Notes: generated from the sequence alone by a model not told the origin. 52,167 nt of DNA from Nanobdellati archaeon (GCA_015520605.1 WAPT01000020.1:1-52167); one strand, 5' to 3'. Positions 1 to 8,554 are shown, numbered from the stretch's first letter. A program made the numbers and translations.

Positions 1-54
1 AACATACTTAAACTCCAGCAAAAGCTTCTTGGGTTTGACGAGATCCAGCTTGTT

Positions 55-549
55 CTAATCCTCCGGAAATATCAGACCGCTCTTTTTAAGCACCTCATCG
101 GAGTAAGCTTCAACGTAGTCCGTTACATCCGGTACGACCCACTTCGTCCTGATTCCGTAGATTTTGCCCAGCCTCGTTCCATCATCATGATAGAAAAACG
201 GCTCCTTCCAGCTTTCTATTTCACGCACGGGAATGGGTCGTCCCGATTTATCGAGAGGAACATTATAACCCTCCTCGAATTTGCAGGCAGGGAAGTACGG
301 GTATCCGAATTCCTGAGCCGGATTTGGGTAACCGGTAACCCCACCGGAAGCTATTTCCTCCGGAGTTGCCTCCGGTGTTGGGGTTGTGGCCGGTGGTGCG
401 GATGGCGGATGCTGCTGAACCTTCTGCTGAGATGGCATGATGCAACCACCAAGGAGTACAGCACCGGCGGCAGCTGCCAATCCCTGAAGAAAACCTCTGC
501 GTGTGGTTTTGGACTTCCTAACAAGCCGATATATTTCCTCCCCCAACAT
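55..549 (-). CDS. Tat-exported lipoprotein, function unknown
   Basis: Predicted 164 aa. The N-terminus carries a twin-arginine signal (TTRRGFLQG, residues 15-23), a short hydrophobic stretch and a lipobox (LLGGC, Cys36), so the mature protein should be exported folded by Tat and lipid-anchored outside the cell. A Pro/Thr/Gln-rich linker (about 37-65) precedes a roughly 100-residue domain rich in aromatic residues that I do not recognise. The ATG follows GGTGAT in the leader, with a TATA-like CATTTTAAATTTT further upstream. The ORF ends with TAG, and the same frame stays open for 18 more protein-like codons to the window edge, so the true C-terminus may lie outside the window (see findings). 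Tat signals are typical of cofactor-containing or cofactor-associated proteins; no enzyme class is claimed. Confidence 0.75.
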   Translation of the reverse strand: MLGEEIYRLVRKSKTTRRGFLQGLAAAAGAVLLGGCIMPSQQKVQQHPPSAPPATTPTPEATPEEIASGGVTGYPNPAQEFGYPYFPACKFEEGYNVPLDKSGRPIPVREIESWKEPFFYHDDGTRLGKIYGIRTKWVVPDVTDYVEAYSDEVLKKSGLIFPED

Positions 550-700
550 CCGAGTATCACCATTGATGAGTTATACAAAAAATTTAAAATGCTTTTTCAC
601 CACGCAGTAATGAGAATTCGACTATCGTCGAAAAGATTTATGAAGTCGTGTCAGGACGCACAAAATCGCAAAGAAGTAAAAAGGAAAGAACAAAAATTCA

Positions 701-1528
701 TTATCCCGCTATGAAGTATTTCAGCGCTTCCGCTATGTTGCTCACTTCCACCACTTTGATCCCGAGCTTCTTCTGGAGGTCTATTTTCTCCGGCACGTAC
801 TCCGTCTCGCAGTAAGTGACAAAGCCGAACTTCTCGCAGTCCCGTCTCGGCTTGTACTGTACCAGAGTTGACTGTCCAAGCGGAACGAGGAATATCTTTA
901 TTCCGTGTTTTGCTGCTGCCTCGCCCTTTTCAAGCACCGCTCCCACAGGACCGATCGTGCCGTCGGAGTTTATCGTTCCAGTAATTGTGACATCCTTTCT
1001 GAGCGTCTTGTTCTCGAGCACCGCTATGGTTGCTATCGTCAGCGCAGCCCCGGCTGAAGTCCCCTCGATCACCGTTGCGTTGGCCTCAATAGTATAGATC
1101 AGGTCAACATTGTCGAGGCTCCTGTTGAGATACCTTTCCGCTACCCTCCTCGCCATCCTCACGCTGTTCTGCGTGTCCGTCCAGAAAAGTATGTTGTCTA
1201 TGTTCACAAGGCTTCTCCCGCTTCCCGGACGCGCCTCAACTATAAGCTTTGCCATCACACCGTTCCCGTTGCTGTCAACTGCTGGAATCAGCATCTCCAC
1301 TCTGCGGGTGCCGTTGAGGACGATTTCGTGCTGTTGCCGGACAGCCGGCACTGCGGTGTGGTGATGCCCTATGGTTATCGTGCCTGTGGATTTGTTCACT
1401 GAAATCTCCATCGTGGACGCTTTCAGCAGGTAGAAGAACATCCCGCTCTGGAATATCAGCGCAACCACAACCAGAATGAGAAGCGCTTTAACCAGTGCGT
1501 CCCCGCCTTCCCTCCTTCCGCTGGGCAT
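701..1528 (-). CDS. Membrane-anchored S16 (Lon-type) serine protease-like protein
   Basis: 275 aa. One N-terminal membrane segment (about residues 12-35) is followed by an S16 peptidase domain without an AAA+ module. The Lon-type Ser/Lys dyad is visible: Ser in EGTSAGAAL (Ser158) and Lys in GAVLEKGEAA (Lys201). The segment GTINSDGTIGPVG between them matches the conserved region of the Lon proteolytic domain. Such ATPase-free, membrane-tethered S16 proteins are known in archaea, but their substrates are not. The ATG has GGAGA five bases upstream and a TATA-like TTTAAAGTTTT near 1545-1560, so it is probably a single-gene unit. Most of the protein should face outside, judging from the single N-terminal anchor; this is an inference. 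Confidence 0.8.
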   Translation of the reverse strand: MPSGRREGGDALVKALLILVVVALIFQSGMFFYLLKASTMEISVNKSTGTITIGHHHTAVPAVRQQHEIVLNGTRRVEMLIPAVDSNGNGVMAKLIVEARPGSGRSLVNIDNILFWTDTQNSVRMARRVAERYLNRSLDNVDLIYTIEANATVIEGTSAGAALTIATIAVLENKTLRKDVTITGTINSDGTIGPVGAVLEKGEAAAKHGIKIFLVPLGQSTLVQYKPRRDCEKFGFVTYCETEYVPEKIDLQKKLGIKVVEVSNIAEALKYFIAG

Positions 1529-1626
1529 GGATTTCTCCGTGCATCAAAACTTTAAATCACTTTCTGTGATTTCGACAAATGCCAACCTGATATTTACTTA
1601 AATTTTTCGTCCCTAAAGGGGAGTCC

Positions 1627-1836
1627 ATGCACCACAAGGGAAATTTTGTTTACATTCCCGGAAATCATCCCGAAACGCAAATATTGGTACCGAGAGATGA
1701 ATTTGAGCAGGAGCTTAAAAAGCGGGGCAGCAGAGCAGAAGCCATTAAGTATTTCCAGGAAGAGCACCCCGCAGGTAAAGCGGAGCTTGAGTATTTCAGG
1801 AGATGGTTCGAAACTTATCGACCCAAGAGGGAATAA
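1627..1836 (+). CDS. Small hypothetical protein (69 aa)
   Basis: A short ORF starting MHHKGNFVYIPG, rich in charged residues in its second half (helical EFEQELKKRGSRAEAIKYFQEEHP). A TATA-like ACTTAAATTTTTCG lies about 25-30 nt upstream and AAGGGGAG directly before the ATG, which supports expression. No membrane segment, metal motif or family is recognisable. It is isolated between the protease gene and the 3' end of reverse gyrase, with which it converges; the antisense ORF on the minus strand is a shadow. Confidence 0.6.
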   Translation: MHHKGNFVYIPGNHPETQILVPRDEFEQELKKRGSRAEAIKYFQEEHPAGKAELEYFRRWFETYRPKRE

Positions 1837-1867
1837 AGTCGTTAAGGTCAGAGAATTCATAAAAACA

Positions 1868-4800
1868 TCAGGTTCCAGCCACACCGCTCCTTGTGGAAAC
1901 GTTCCTTATCTCCTCATAGAATTCACGCAGCGCCTCCATGTAGTCCTTCCTGCCCTCCTCAATCTCATCCATCACTCTTTCCACCATCCGCGTCCTCTCC
2001 TCAGACACAAACTCCTCGAAGTTCTCCCGTAAAAACCTCTCAACAATCATACCTCTCTTTGTAGGAATAAGCCTGGATTTCTTCTCAAACACATACCTCC
2101 TGATAAAAAGTTTGTTTATTATTGTTGAATAAGTCGACGGTCTTCCTATTCTTCTCTCCTTCATCAGCCCGACGATATCGGCCTGTGTGTAGAGCGGAAC
2201 CCTGCTTCTCCTGACATAGGTAAGAACAGCATGATGTACTCCGGTAAGCAGCTCTTTTTCTATCTGTACCGCATAAGGGTAAATATTGAAAGCTCTGCCC
2301 TCAGCACTCACAACCCTTTCAACCTCCATAGCAAGTGGAGGACCATCGACCCTGATCAAGTACTTTACCTTTTCCACCCTGAATGAGGGAGCCTGACTTG
2401 CCATAAACCTCCTGAAAATGAGATCATAAACTCTCAGATGCCTCCAGGTTATCGGCTCCGTGGTCTGAATTACCCCCTGATAGATTAAATCGCGGAGTGT
2501 CTGCGCATCAACGGGTCGAGTGGGCCTTATACACTCGTGCGCTCCCTCTCCCTCCTTGCTTATGTCCCACGTCCTCGGAGTAAAGTCCTCCTTCAGGTAC
2601 AGCTTTGCCACCTGCAGACCTTTATCCGAAACTCTCGTGCTATCCGTTCTGTGATAGGTTATGAGACCGTTTTCGAAGAGCTGCTGGAGGATCTGCATGG
2701 CTTCTCTTGTCCCTATTTTCAGAAAGCGGTTTATATCTCTCAGCACGGTATCGGTTGAGTAGGGAGGCAAAGGGTTTCTTTCCTCCATCACTCTCTCAAT
2801 CTCCGCTATCTCGGCCCTGCACTCCTTGGACTTGTCCTTAAGGCTGATCTTCAGCTCATCTTCACTTCCTATTTGGATCGTGAGCTCTCCAATCCGGAGC
2901 AGATAATGCTTGATCTTCTGCCTGTGCTCTTCATACCTCTCAATTATCCATCTAAGCACCGGGGTTTGGGCTCTGCCCGCGGAGAGATTCCTGTCATTGA
3001 ATTTATTTTGTAAGATGGATGATAACTCAAAGCCTATCCACCTGTCCTCTACCCTCCTCACTATCTGAGCTTTGACCCTGTTAAGATCAATATCTCTCAG
3101 CTCCTGCAGAGCTTTAAGCACCGCGTTTCTCGTCACTTCATGGAACTCAGCTCTCTTAACCTTTGCTCCTATCCCTCCGAAGTTGGCAACGTCCCACGCT
3201 ATCTTTTCCCCCTCGGTATCGGGGTCTGTGGCAATTATCACCATGCCTGCCATCTCCGCCATCTGCGCTATATTGAATACCCTGGCTTTCGAGTCATCAT
3301 CAGCTTTCTTACCGCACCTCGGGCATACATCACCCTCTATCCACTGCACCACATCATCCCTGCACTTCTTTATTGAGCCATAAACTGGAACGAAGGTGCC
3401 GTCCTCTTTGACCATAACCCCGTGATAGTAATCGTTCTCCACCAAATCCACAACGTGTCCGAGTGAGGCGGTAACTATCAGCACGAAGTTGCCGGTGGTG
3501 ACCTCGTAGAATGGGTGGTTGTTCCTGAGAATGGTTGCCGGCTTTCCAAAAAACCTTGCTATCTGCTTTGCCTTCGTCGGGCTCTCAACAACAAAAAGAG
3601 CTGGCACTATGACATCCGTCTCGGCGTGCTCAACCATCTTCCTATAATGGGCTCTGCTCTCCTCCACCTCTCTCTTTAGCCTCTCAAGCTCGAGCTCGTT
3701 AAGCGACCCTAACACTTCCAGCTCGACATCATAGTAAGACGCTCTCGTCCTGAACGCATTAATAACGTCTTCCTCATCAAAAATTACGCTCAACCCCTTT
3801 GTTATTCCTCCCGCGTAAAGCCTTGAAGTTCTTCCGCTTGCCTGAATATAGGTGGAAATATCGGGAATGATTATGTGGTCTTCCCTAACGACCACATCCT
3901 CGGAGCACTTGGAGAATTCGCGCTTTTCAAAAATCTCCTTCAGAATGTTCCTCGCTTCCTCCATCTTTTTTTTATCGCGAAGGATGTACGGAATGAGCTC
4001 GCTGAGCCTTTCATCCTGTTTGAAAATGGAAGCCAGCATGAGGATGAAACGGGGTGTGGCTTCCTCAATTTCTTTTATACCCACTCTGAACTGTGGCGCT
4101 CTGAAAAAGAGAGCATACCTCACATGGTAAGGATAGTCAATCCCTCTGACGAGCAGACCGTACGGTGATGCCACACCCACCAGCACATCCAGTTCCTGGT
4201 TGAGAAAGCTGTTCAGCCTCGCTTCAGCCTCCTTTTTGCTTACCTCGGAAGTTACCACAGCACATCTGACTCCGTTCTCGCTGAGAAAGCTCTCAACATC
4301 TCTTGCCTCATCTTCAGTTTTCGTGAATACAAGCCCCCCGTATCCCATTCTTTTTATTATCTCAAGCATCGCTCTCTTTCTTTCCTCCTCCTTCTTCACA
4401 GCTATGGCATAGTCCTCAACATTTCTTATTGTCTGTCTACTCACTCCCACCGAAAAGTTGAGAAGCCTCATGAACAGCATTGCCTTTTTTCCGGGTTTGG
4501 CTGTTGCGGTGGAAACAACCATCTGTCCGTGTCTCTTTTTCGGGTTTGGTTCTCCCTTCCGTATTTCCTGCTCATCAAAACCGAGAAGAACGAGAAGCCT
4601 TTCCACGTTCCTTGAGGCTTTAAGCACCGCATCAACATCGTCCACGAAGATGAAACCAAAGCGTAGATGTTTCATATTCTCGAAGTGTTTGGGCAGAAAT
4701 GCGGCACTTGTGAGCAGTATGTCGAACTCACCGTTCTTCAGCTTTTCCATGAACTCCTCCTTTTCGGCTTTCTTCATATCCGGCAGGTACGCAAGTACCC

Positions 4801-5212
4801 TCACATTGGCTTTTGTTATCTCCTTCAGCTTCTCGTAGCTCTGTCTGAGAAGAAGGGTTGTGGGCACAACGATGTAAGCCTTCTTTTTCTCCACCTCCGT
4901 AAGGTAGGAAGCATAACTCAGTCCAAAAAGTGTTTTTCCGATACCTGTAGGGGCCACAGCGGCAAAGCTCATTCCCGCAAAGAGTTTCTTTGCCCAGTAG
5001 CGCTGAATGGCTTTTAGCTTCTTGCCCGTTCTCTCGCCAAAATATCTCTCAAACTTCTCGCATCCCTTTATCCGTATCGCTTCAACGAGCCTGACGTTTT
5101 TCTTTGCACACACGCCCGAGGCAAGCTCCCCGGTTGTAAGGGTGCCTCCACACACGGGACAGAGATTCTTGTATGCCACCGGCGGGTTTTTTTGCTGAGA
5201 AGCGTTTTGCAT
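1868..5212 (-). CDS. rgy: Reverse gyrase
   Basis: ATP-dependent introduction of positive supercoils; found essentially only in thermophiles and hyperthermophiles. An N-terminal SF2 helicase-like half has Walker A APTGIGKT, Walker B-like VDDVDAV and motif VI QASGRTSRLYAGG. A C-terminal type IA topoisomerase half has the Toprim start FVVESPTKAKQIARFF, acidic DPDTEGE and the active tyrosine in GLITYHRTDST. The track ORF starts at 5299, but the Met at 5212 (MQNASQQK) is preferred: a TATA-like box (TTTATATT, about 5236-5243) is placed to start transcription right at this ATG, giving a leaderless mRNA and a protein of about 1114 aa, normal for the family. Each of the two zinc-finger positions shows only three of four cysteines (CPVC...C near the N-terminus; C...CPRC inside the Toprim half), so metal binding there may be weakened. 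Confidence 0.95.
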   Translation of the reverse strand: MQNASQQKNPPVAYKNLCPVCGGTLTTGELASGVCAKKNVRLVEAIRIKGCEKFERYFGERTGKKLKAIQRYWAKKLFAGMSFAAVAPTGIGKTLFGLSYASYLTEVEKKKAYIVVPTTLLLRQSYEKLKEITKANVRVLAYLPDMKKAEKEEFMEKLKNGEFDILLTSAAFLPKHFENMKHLRFGFIFVDDVDAVLKASRNVERLLVLLGFDEQEIRKGEPNPKKRHGQMVVSTATAKPGKKAMLFMRLLNFSVGVSRQTIRNVEDYAIAVKKEEERKRAMLEIIKRMGYGGLVFTKTEDEARDVESFLSENGVRCAVVTSEVSKKEAEARLNSFLNQELDVLVGVASPYGLLVRGIDYPYHVRYALFFRAPQFRVGIKEIEEATPRFILMLASIFKQDERLSELIPYILRDKKKMEEARNILKEIFEKREFSKCSEDVVVREDHIIIPDISTYIQASGRTSRLYAGGITKGLSVIFDEEDVINAFRTRASYYDVELEVLGSLNELELERLKREVEESRAHYRKMVEHAETDVIVPALFVVESPTKAKQIARFFGKPATILRNNHPFYEVTTGNFVLIVTASLGHVVDLVENDYYHGVMVKEDGTFVPVYGSIKKCRDDVVQWIEGDVCPRCGKKADDDSKARVFNIAQMAEMAGMVIIATDPDTEGEKIAWDVANFGGIGAKVKRAEFHEVTRNAVLKALQELRDIDLNRVKAQIVRRVEDRWIGFELSSILQNKFNDRNLSAGRAQTPVLRWIIERYEEHRQKIKHYLLRIGELTIQIGSEDELKISLKDKSKECRAEIAEIERVMEERNPLPPYSTDTVLRDINRFLKIGTREAMQILQQLFENGLITYHRTDSTRVSDKGLQVAKLYLKEDFTPRTWDISKEGEGAHECIRPTRPVDAQTLRDLIYQGVIQTTEPITWRHLRVYDLIFRRFMASQAPSFRVEKVKYLIRVDGPPLAMEVERVVSAEGRAFNIYPYAVQIEKELLTGVHHAVLTYVRRSRVPLYTQADIVGLMKERRIGRPSTYSTIINKLFIRRYVFEKKSRLIPTKRGMIVERFLRENFEEFVSEERTRMVERVMDEIEEGRKDYMEALREFYEEIRNVSTRSGVAGT

Positions 5213-5230
5213 GATGAAGAAGTGTAAAAA

Positions 5231-5246
5231 CGAAAAATATAAATGT
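5231..5246 (-). promoter_or_regulatory. TATA-like promoter of reverse gyrase
   Basis: On the minus strand the element reads ACATTTATATTTTTCG. Its centre is about 25 nt before the internal ATG at 5212, the usual archaeal TATA-to-start distance. It lies inside the 29 extra codons of the longest ORF, which argues that those codons are not translated. Confidence 0.55.
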
Positions 5247-5484
5247 GTGGCACAGACCACCGTGTGATCTGGAAACAGTATGTCCTGCGGGCACATCACA
5301 TTCAGTTTTACATCACCGCAAAAATCCTAGGTAGGCTTGCGTGACTTCTTATAACCGACTATCGGTGAATCTATGCCCGAAGTGCCGAACTATTAAGATA
5401 TCGGCAAACCGCAAAGCATATATACAGGTTAGGGACTCTATTCTTTTCACTGACTATTGATAACTTCAAAAGGTGCGGCGAAAA

Positions 5485-5952
5485 ATGAATAAAATGTCCG
5501 TTCACAACACAAGTGCTGCTGATGAGAGAGCACAGAGGGAATGTGTTGCGCTATTCGTCATCATCCTCAAGAGACAGCTTGATCTCAAAACCGCGCGCCT
5601 GAAGCTGGAAGGTGCGGCGCTCAGATGTAAAAGGAATGGGTGGAAACTGAGAATACTGGTAATAAGAGATGAGCTTGAGGACTGCCCGGGATTCATGGAA
5701 TTCAAGATGGAAAAAATTGCCAGATGGCTCGGCTGGATTTATGGAATAAAGGTGGAAATTACCGAAGATTCCTCAGCCGTTCCTTTGCTCAGGGCCGCAA
5801 GAGTGATCAGAACGGGAAACTACGCTGCTGTGTTCTGCATGTCACCACGAAGCAGAATCGCAAGTCTCCTTCCAAGACAGCTCAGGGCGGAGATAACAAC
5901 CCTGTTAAACTGCGAGTGCGGGAAGGAAAAGCTGGAGATCCTGCAAGTTTAA
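5485..5952 (+). CDS. Hypothetical protein (155 aa)
   Basis: No family recognised. The protein is basic, with an N-terminal helix-rich part (ALFVIILKRQLDLKTARLKLEG) and a possible alpha/beta fold (LRILVIRDELED, AAVFCMSPRSR). The ATG at 5485 is chosen over the GTG at 5473 because AGGTG lies about 10 nt before it and the GTG falls inside that RBS. A TATA-like CATATATAC (about 5418-5427) is upstream. Two short inverted repeats (ACCGActaTCGGT, and GCCGA...TCGGC) sit between this promoter and the divergent reverse gyrase promoter and could be operator sites. Confidence 0.6.
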   Translation: MNKMSVHNTSAADERAQRECVALFVIILKRQLDLKTARLKLEGAALRCKRNGWKLRILVIRDELEDCPGFMEFKMEKIARWLGWIYGIKVEITEDSSAVPLLRAARVIRTGNYAAVFCMSPRSRIASLLPRQLRAEITTLLNCECGKEKLEILQV

Positions 5953-5973
5953 AATATCCACGGTAAAGTTTCA

Positions 5974-6780
5974 TCAACCCATCAAAAGTGCCGCAACTTT
6001 TTCTCCGAAGTGCGAAAAGAGAAACAAGTTGAACGGGATTGATGTGGAGGCAAAGGTCAGGGAATGTATGCTCAACCCCCTCATAAACCCGAAAATGATG
6101 ATATTGTGAAGCGTGTAAAAGAGAGTCACCACCACGCCAATATCCCATAGCGCCGTGCTTCCCCTAAGAATACCGGTTATCACAGCACACCAGAGATAGC
6201 CAAGCACAGGCACCACTATGTTCTCCACGGCTTCAGTGTGCCTCAAATAAGAACCTATAACTGAAGCTATCGCACCGGCAACGAACCCCACGATAGGATT
6301 TACGATATAACTGACCACGGTTGTTAGAAATAGGCACAGGTCAAGCCCGACCACCACGGGTATCGGTTCCTGTATCAGTTTTGAAAGTGCCGCGATGCCG
6401 GTGAGGGTTATTATGAACAGCGCCGCCTTCCCCTGCGGAAAAACGACCATTAAAAAGATCAGCATCATTATTAGTATCGGATTTGCGTTTCTGATCGAGT
6501 TCCTCCCGAGCTTTGGGATTTTAATGGCGGGTATCAGGTGTCTTTTTCCCCTTCTCAATTCATGTGTAAATACTGCGGACACGCATTCCTTTCCGTCCTT
6601 TTTCTCCGGTCGGTGATAGTCTGTGTGGTTTTCCGCGCGGATCTCTCCAGCAGGCTCAGGGAGGGCTCCAGAACGGCGGTGAGTCTCTATTGCCTTCCCC
6701 GTGTCCTCCATTCCCTCCTCCCTATTTTTTTTCCTTGTCCCGGCAATTTTTCGCAGTATCTTGATGAGCATGGCTTTCAC
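5974..6780 (-). CDS. Polytopic membrane protein, unknown function
   Basis: 268 aa. A charged, probably disordered N-terminal part of about 95 residues (basic start, then Glu/Arg/His-rich) precedes about six membrane segments (from ANPILIMMLIFLMVVF through the C-terminal LFLFSHFGEKVAALL). The repeated hydrophobic pattern resembles substrate-binding subunits of ECF-type transporters or MreD-like proteins, but I see no decisive motif. The likely start is GTG with AAAGG just upstream. It begins 23 nt after the cutA stop on the same strand, so co-transcription with cutA is likely. Confidence 0.6.
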   Translation of the reverse strand: MKAMLIKILRKIAGTRKKNREEGMEDTGKAIETHRRSGALPEPAGEIRAENHTDYHRPEKKDGKECVSAVFTHELRRGKRHLIPAIKIPKLGRNSIRNANPILIMMLIFLMVVFPQGKAALFIITLTGIAALSKLIQEPIPVVVGLDLCLFLTTVVSYIVNPIVGFVAGAIASVIGSYLRHTEAVENIVVPVLGYLWCAVITGILRGSTALWDIGVVVTLFYTLHNIIIFGFMRGLSIHSLTFASTSIPFNLFLFSHFGEKVAALLMG

Positions 6781-6803
6781 ACAAAACCTTTATGAGGTTC
6801 TTG

Positions 6804-7175
6804 TTATTCGTTCTCCTCCCTACTCACCACCGAGTCTATCCATTCCAGGTATTTCACGCTACCTCCTATAACAGGCAGAACTATGAACTCAGGGGTCTCA
6901 TAGGTGTGAAGTGCGAGGACCTCCCGCCTTATCTCGTCAACTTTTTCCGCCCTGCTCTTGATGATCATCAAGAATTCTCTTGCTTTTTCCACCTCTCCTT
7001 CCCACCAGAAGTAACTGGTGCATAAAGGCAGAACGGAAATGCATGCAGCAAGTCTTTTTTCCAACAAGGAGTCTTTAATCCGGAGTGCGACCTCCTCACT
7101 GTCGGTGGTCGTGATGCATACAACATATCCTTCCATCTCTTCATTCAGGTTTTTGAAGCTGGTCATACATATCAT
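6804..7175 (-). CDS. cutA: CutA1-family divalent cation tolerance protein
   Basis: A small cytosolic ferredoxin-like trimer-forming protein associated with tolerance to divalent metals, especially copper; the biochemical role is not settled. Family hallmarks are visible: GYVVCITTTDSEEVALRIKDSLLEKRLAACIS, then SYFWWEGEVEKAREFLMIIKS and ALHTYETPEFIVLPV. The family core starts at Met14 (MEGYVV, 7136). The upstream ATG at 7175 is kept because a TATA-like TTTAAATTTTTAATAAG lies about 25 nt before it, predicting a leaderless message; the 13 extra residues are not conserved in the family, so 7136 remains possible. It is followed by the membrane protein gene in a likely two-gene unit. Confidence 0.9.
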   Translation of the reverse strand: MICMTSFKNLNEEMEGYVVCITTTDSEEVALRIKDSLLEKRLAACISVLPLCTSYFWWEGEVEKAREFLMIIKSRAEKVDEIRREVLALHTYETPEFIVLPVIGGSVKYLEWIDSVVSREENE

Positions 7176-7374
7176 CCCTAAGATAAAGGTACTTATTAAA
7201 AATTTAAAATAAATTTCAAAATGATGAGGATCTTTGATTGAATCCTTACAAACTCATTAATATTTTTTAAATTTTTCCCTTAAAAAACTAATGACAGTTG
7301 GGAGTTTTTTGTGACCAAAAGGGCAGGTTTTCCGAAATAAGCCGACAAAATATGTTCCGGAGGTGAAATAGAGT

Positions 7375-7578
7375 ATGGGAGAACTTTCAATTGCGGCTAT
7401 GGAGAGGATTCTGAAAAAAGCTGGAGCAGAGAGAGTTTCCAAAAGGGCTGCAGAGTACTTAGCTGAGGTGCTGGAGGACATAGCAATGGATATCGCAAAG
7501 GAGGCAATAACCTTGGCAGCACATGCTAAGAGAAAGACCGTTAGAGTTGAAGATATAAAACTCGCGGTAAAGGGCTGA
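7375..7578 (+). CDS. Archaeal histone
   Basis: 67 aa, the normal length of HMf-type histones, forming dimers and longer multimers that wrap DNA. The histone fold is complete: N-terminal [19 protein letters not shown], central [32 protein letters not shown], and the C-terminal [11 protein letters not shown]. No N- or C-terminal tail is present. A strong GGAGGTG sits 9 nt before the ATG. A T-rich stretch follows the stop and probably terminates transcription, so this is a single-gene unit. Confidence 0.95.
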   Translation: MGELSIAAMERILKKAGAERVSKRAAEYLAEVLEDIAMDIAKEAITLAAHAKRKTVRVEDIKLAVKG

Positions 7579-7582
7579 GTAT

Positions 7583-7630
7583 CTGATCAGTTCTCTTTCA
7601 TTTTTTATTCATTTCTTTCTTTTTGTTTGC
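7583..7630 (+). terminator. T-rich terminator after the histone gene
   Basis: Directly downstream of the histone stop are repeated T tracts (TTTCATTTTTTATTCATTTC, then TTTCTTTTTG). Intrinsic termination in archaea relies on such oligo-T runs without needing a hairpin. The next gene is convergent, so a terminator is expected here. Confidence 0.5.
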
Positions 7631-7662
7631 GCAGAACACATCTCTTTGTCAATGCTTTTTCT

Positions 7663-7971
7663 TCACCATCCCCACGACAGGCTGAGGCAGTAAAGCCCCT
7701 TCAACAGGAAAAGAACTCCCCCGGTCCACACAAAGGAACTCTCTGGGACAAAAATTGAGATGAAAAAAGCAATCGCCGCTATCAAATCTATCAAACCGAG
7801 TAAAACCGCAAGCGGCTCGAAATGACCGTGGGAAATCCCGGAAAGGAGGGATAAAAATGACTTCGTACCGATGAACAGCGCAAAAAACAGCTTTACGGGA
7901 GTGATATGTACTTTTAGCAAAAGCACCAGTCCTCCGAGAACGTCCATGAAGCTCAGAAAGGTGAGAATCAT
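7663..7971 (-). CDS. Small four-helix membrane protein, unknown
   Basis: 102 aa with about four hydrophobic segments (FLSFMDVLGGLVLLLKV, KLFFALFIGTKSFLSLLSG, LAVLLGLIDLIAAIAFFIS, FVWTGGVLFLLKGLYCLSL). No family is recognised. A minus-strand TATA-like TTTTTAAACTT lies about 25 nt upstream of the ATG, predicting a leaderless mRNA. Its promoter overlaps the start of the plus-strand frameshifted gene that follows. Confidence 0.55.
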   Translation of the reverse strand: MILTFLSFMDVLGGLVLLLKVHITPVKLFFALFIGTKSFLSLLSGISHGHFEPLAVLLGLIDLIAAIAFFISIFVPESSFVWTGGVLFLLKGLYCLSLSWGW

Positions 7972-7982
7972 GAAAAGGGCAT

Positions 7983-8412
7983 ATGTGTGTGAAGTTTAAA
8001 AATCAAAGCCAAAATAACCTCAGGGATTGAGAGGGTCTGTGGATTATGGTACGCACCCGAAAGCGAGTGTGTCACTTATGCTGTTGTTGTAAAGACCCCA
8101 GACTGGAAGAGGTTCGGATACGTACGGAAAATAAAGGAAGAGGAGCGCGATGACAAATACGGGGACAAATATGGGAGTTACGTGCTTACCGAAAAAATTG
8201 CCCGCGAAATATACCGCACTTTCAGGGGCAACGGTCTAACTAATTATGAAATTTTACTTCAAACAGAGAATCTGCCTCGCAAGATCTATTCCGAAAATAT
8301 AACAAACGCCATCTTTGCTTCGGGATTGGACGAAAAATTGAACGGAATTTTGAAACGGCGCGGAATAAACATCTATTCTGAAAGGGAAAGAAAAAGCGAT
8401 GAAAATTCTTGA
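7983..8412 (+). pseudogene. Frameshifted unknown gene (single extra A in an A5 run)
   Basis: The ORF track only shows a 76-aa ORF from a GTG at 8182. The same frame is open and protein-like back to about 7993 (for example ITSGIERVCGLWYAPESECV and VVVKTPDWKRFGYVRKIKEE), but has no ATG, GTG or TTG there. An ATG at 7983 reads MCVKFK in another frame and would join this frame if one A were removed from the run at 7998-8002. The simplest reading is a gene of about 142 aa broken by a +1 indel, either a true mutation or an assembly error in a homopolymer. I do not recognise the product. A 51-aa ORF overlaps its 3' end. Confidence 0.5.
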
Positions 8413-8554
8413 TGCTTCTGAGTACATCCTCCATATGGAAAAGCTTGGAGAACCCTTTCGATTTGTGGCCGGAAGAGTATTTGCCAAGGAGAAGGGTTAC
8501 AGACTCATCCCATTATTCTGGGTACAACAAAAACGGGTTCTGAAACCAGCATGA
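8399..8554 (+). CDS. Short overlapping ORF (51 aa), unknown
   Basis: Below the length cut-off of the ORF track. ATG lies 14 nt inside the end of the preceding frame (GATGAAAATTCTTGA), an overlap typical of translationally coupled pairs. The product starts MKILDASEYILHMEKLGEPF and contains FRFVAGRVFAKEKGYRLIPL, which is plausible protein composition. If the upstream gene is intact in the living organism, the two could form a two-gene module; the family is unknown. Confidence 0.35.
   Translation: MKILDASEYILHMEKLGEPFRFVAGRVFAKEKGYRLIPLFWVQQKRVLKPA

Noticed and set aside
1594-1884. Antisense 96-aa ORF over the small gene at 1627
   Set aside because: It has no RBS or promoter and overlaps a better supported plus-strand gene; treated as a shadow, like most large antisense ORFs over rgy, the P-type ATPase and PAN.
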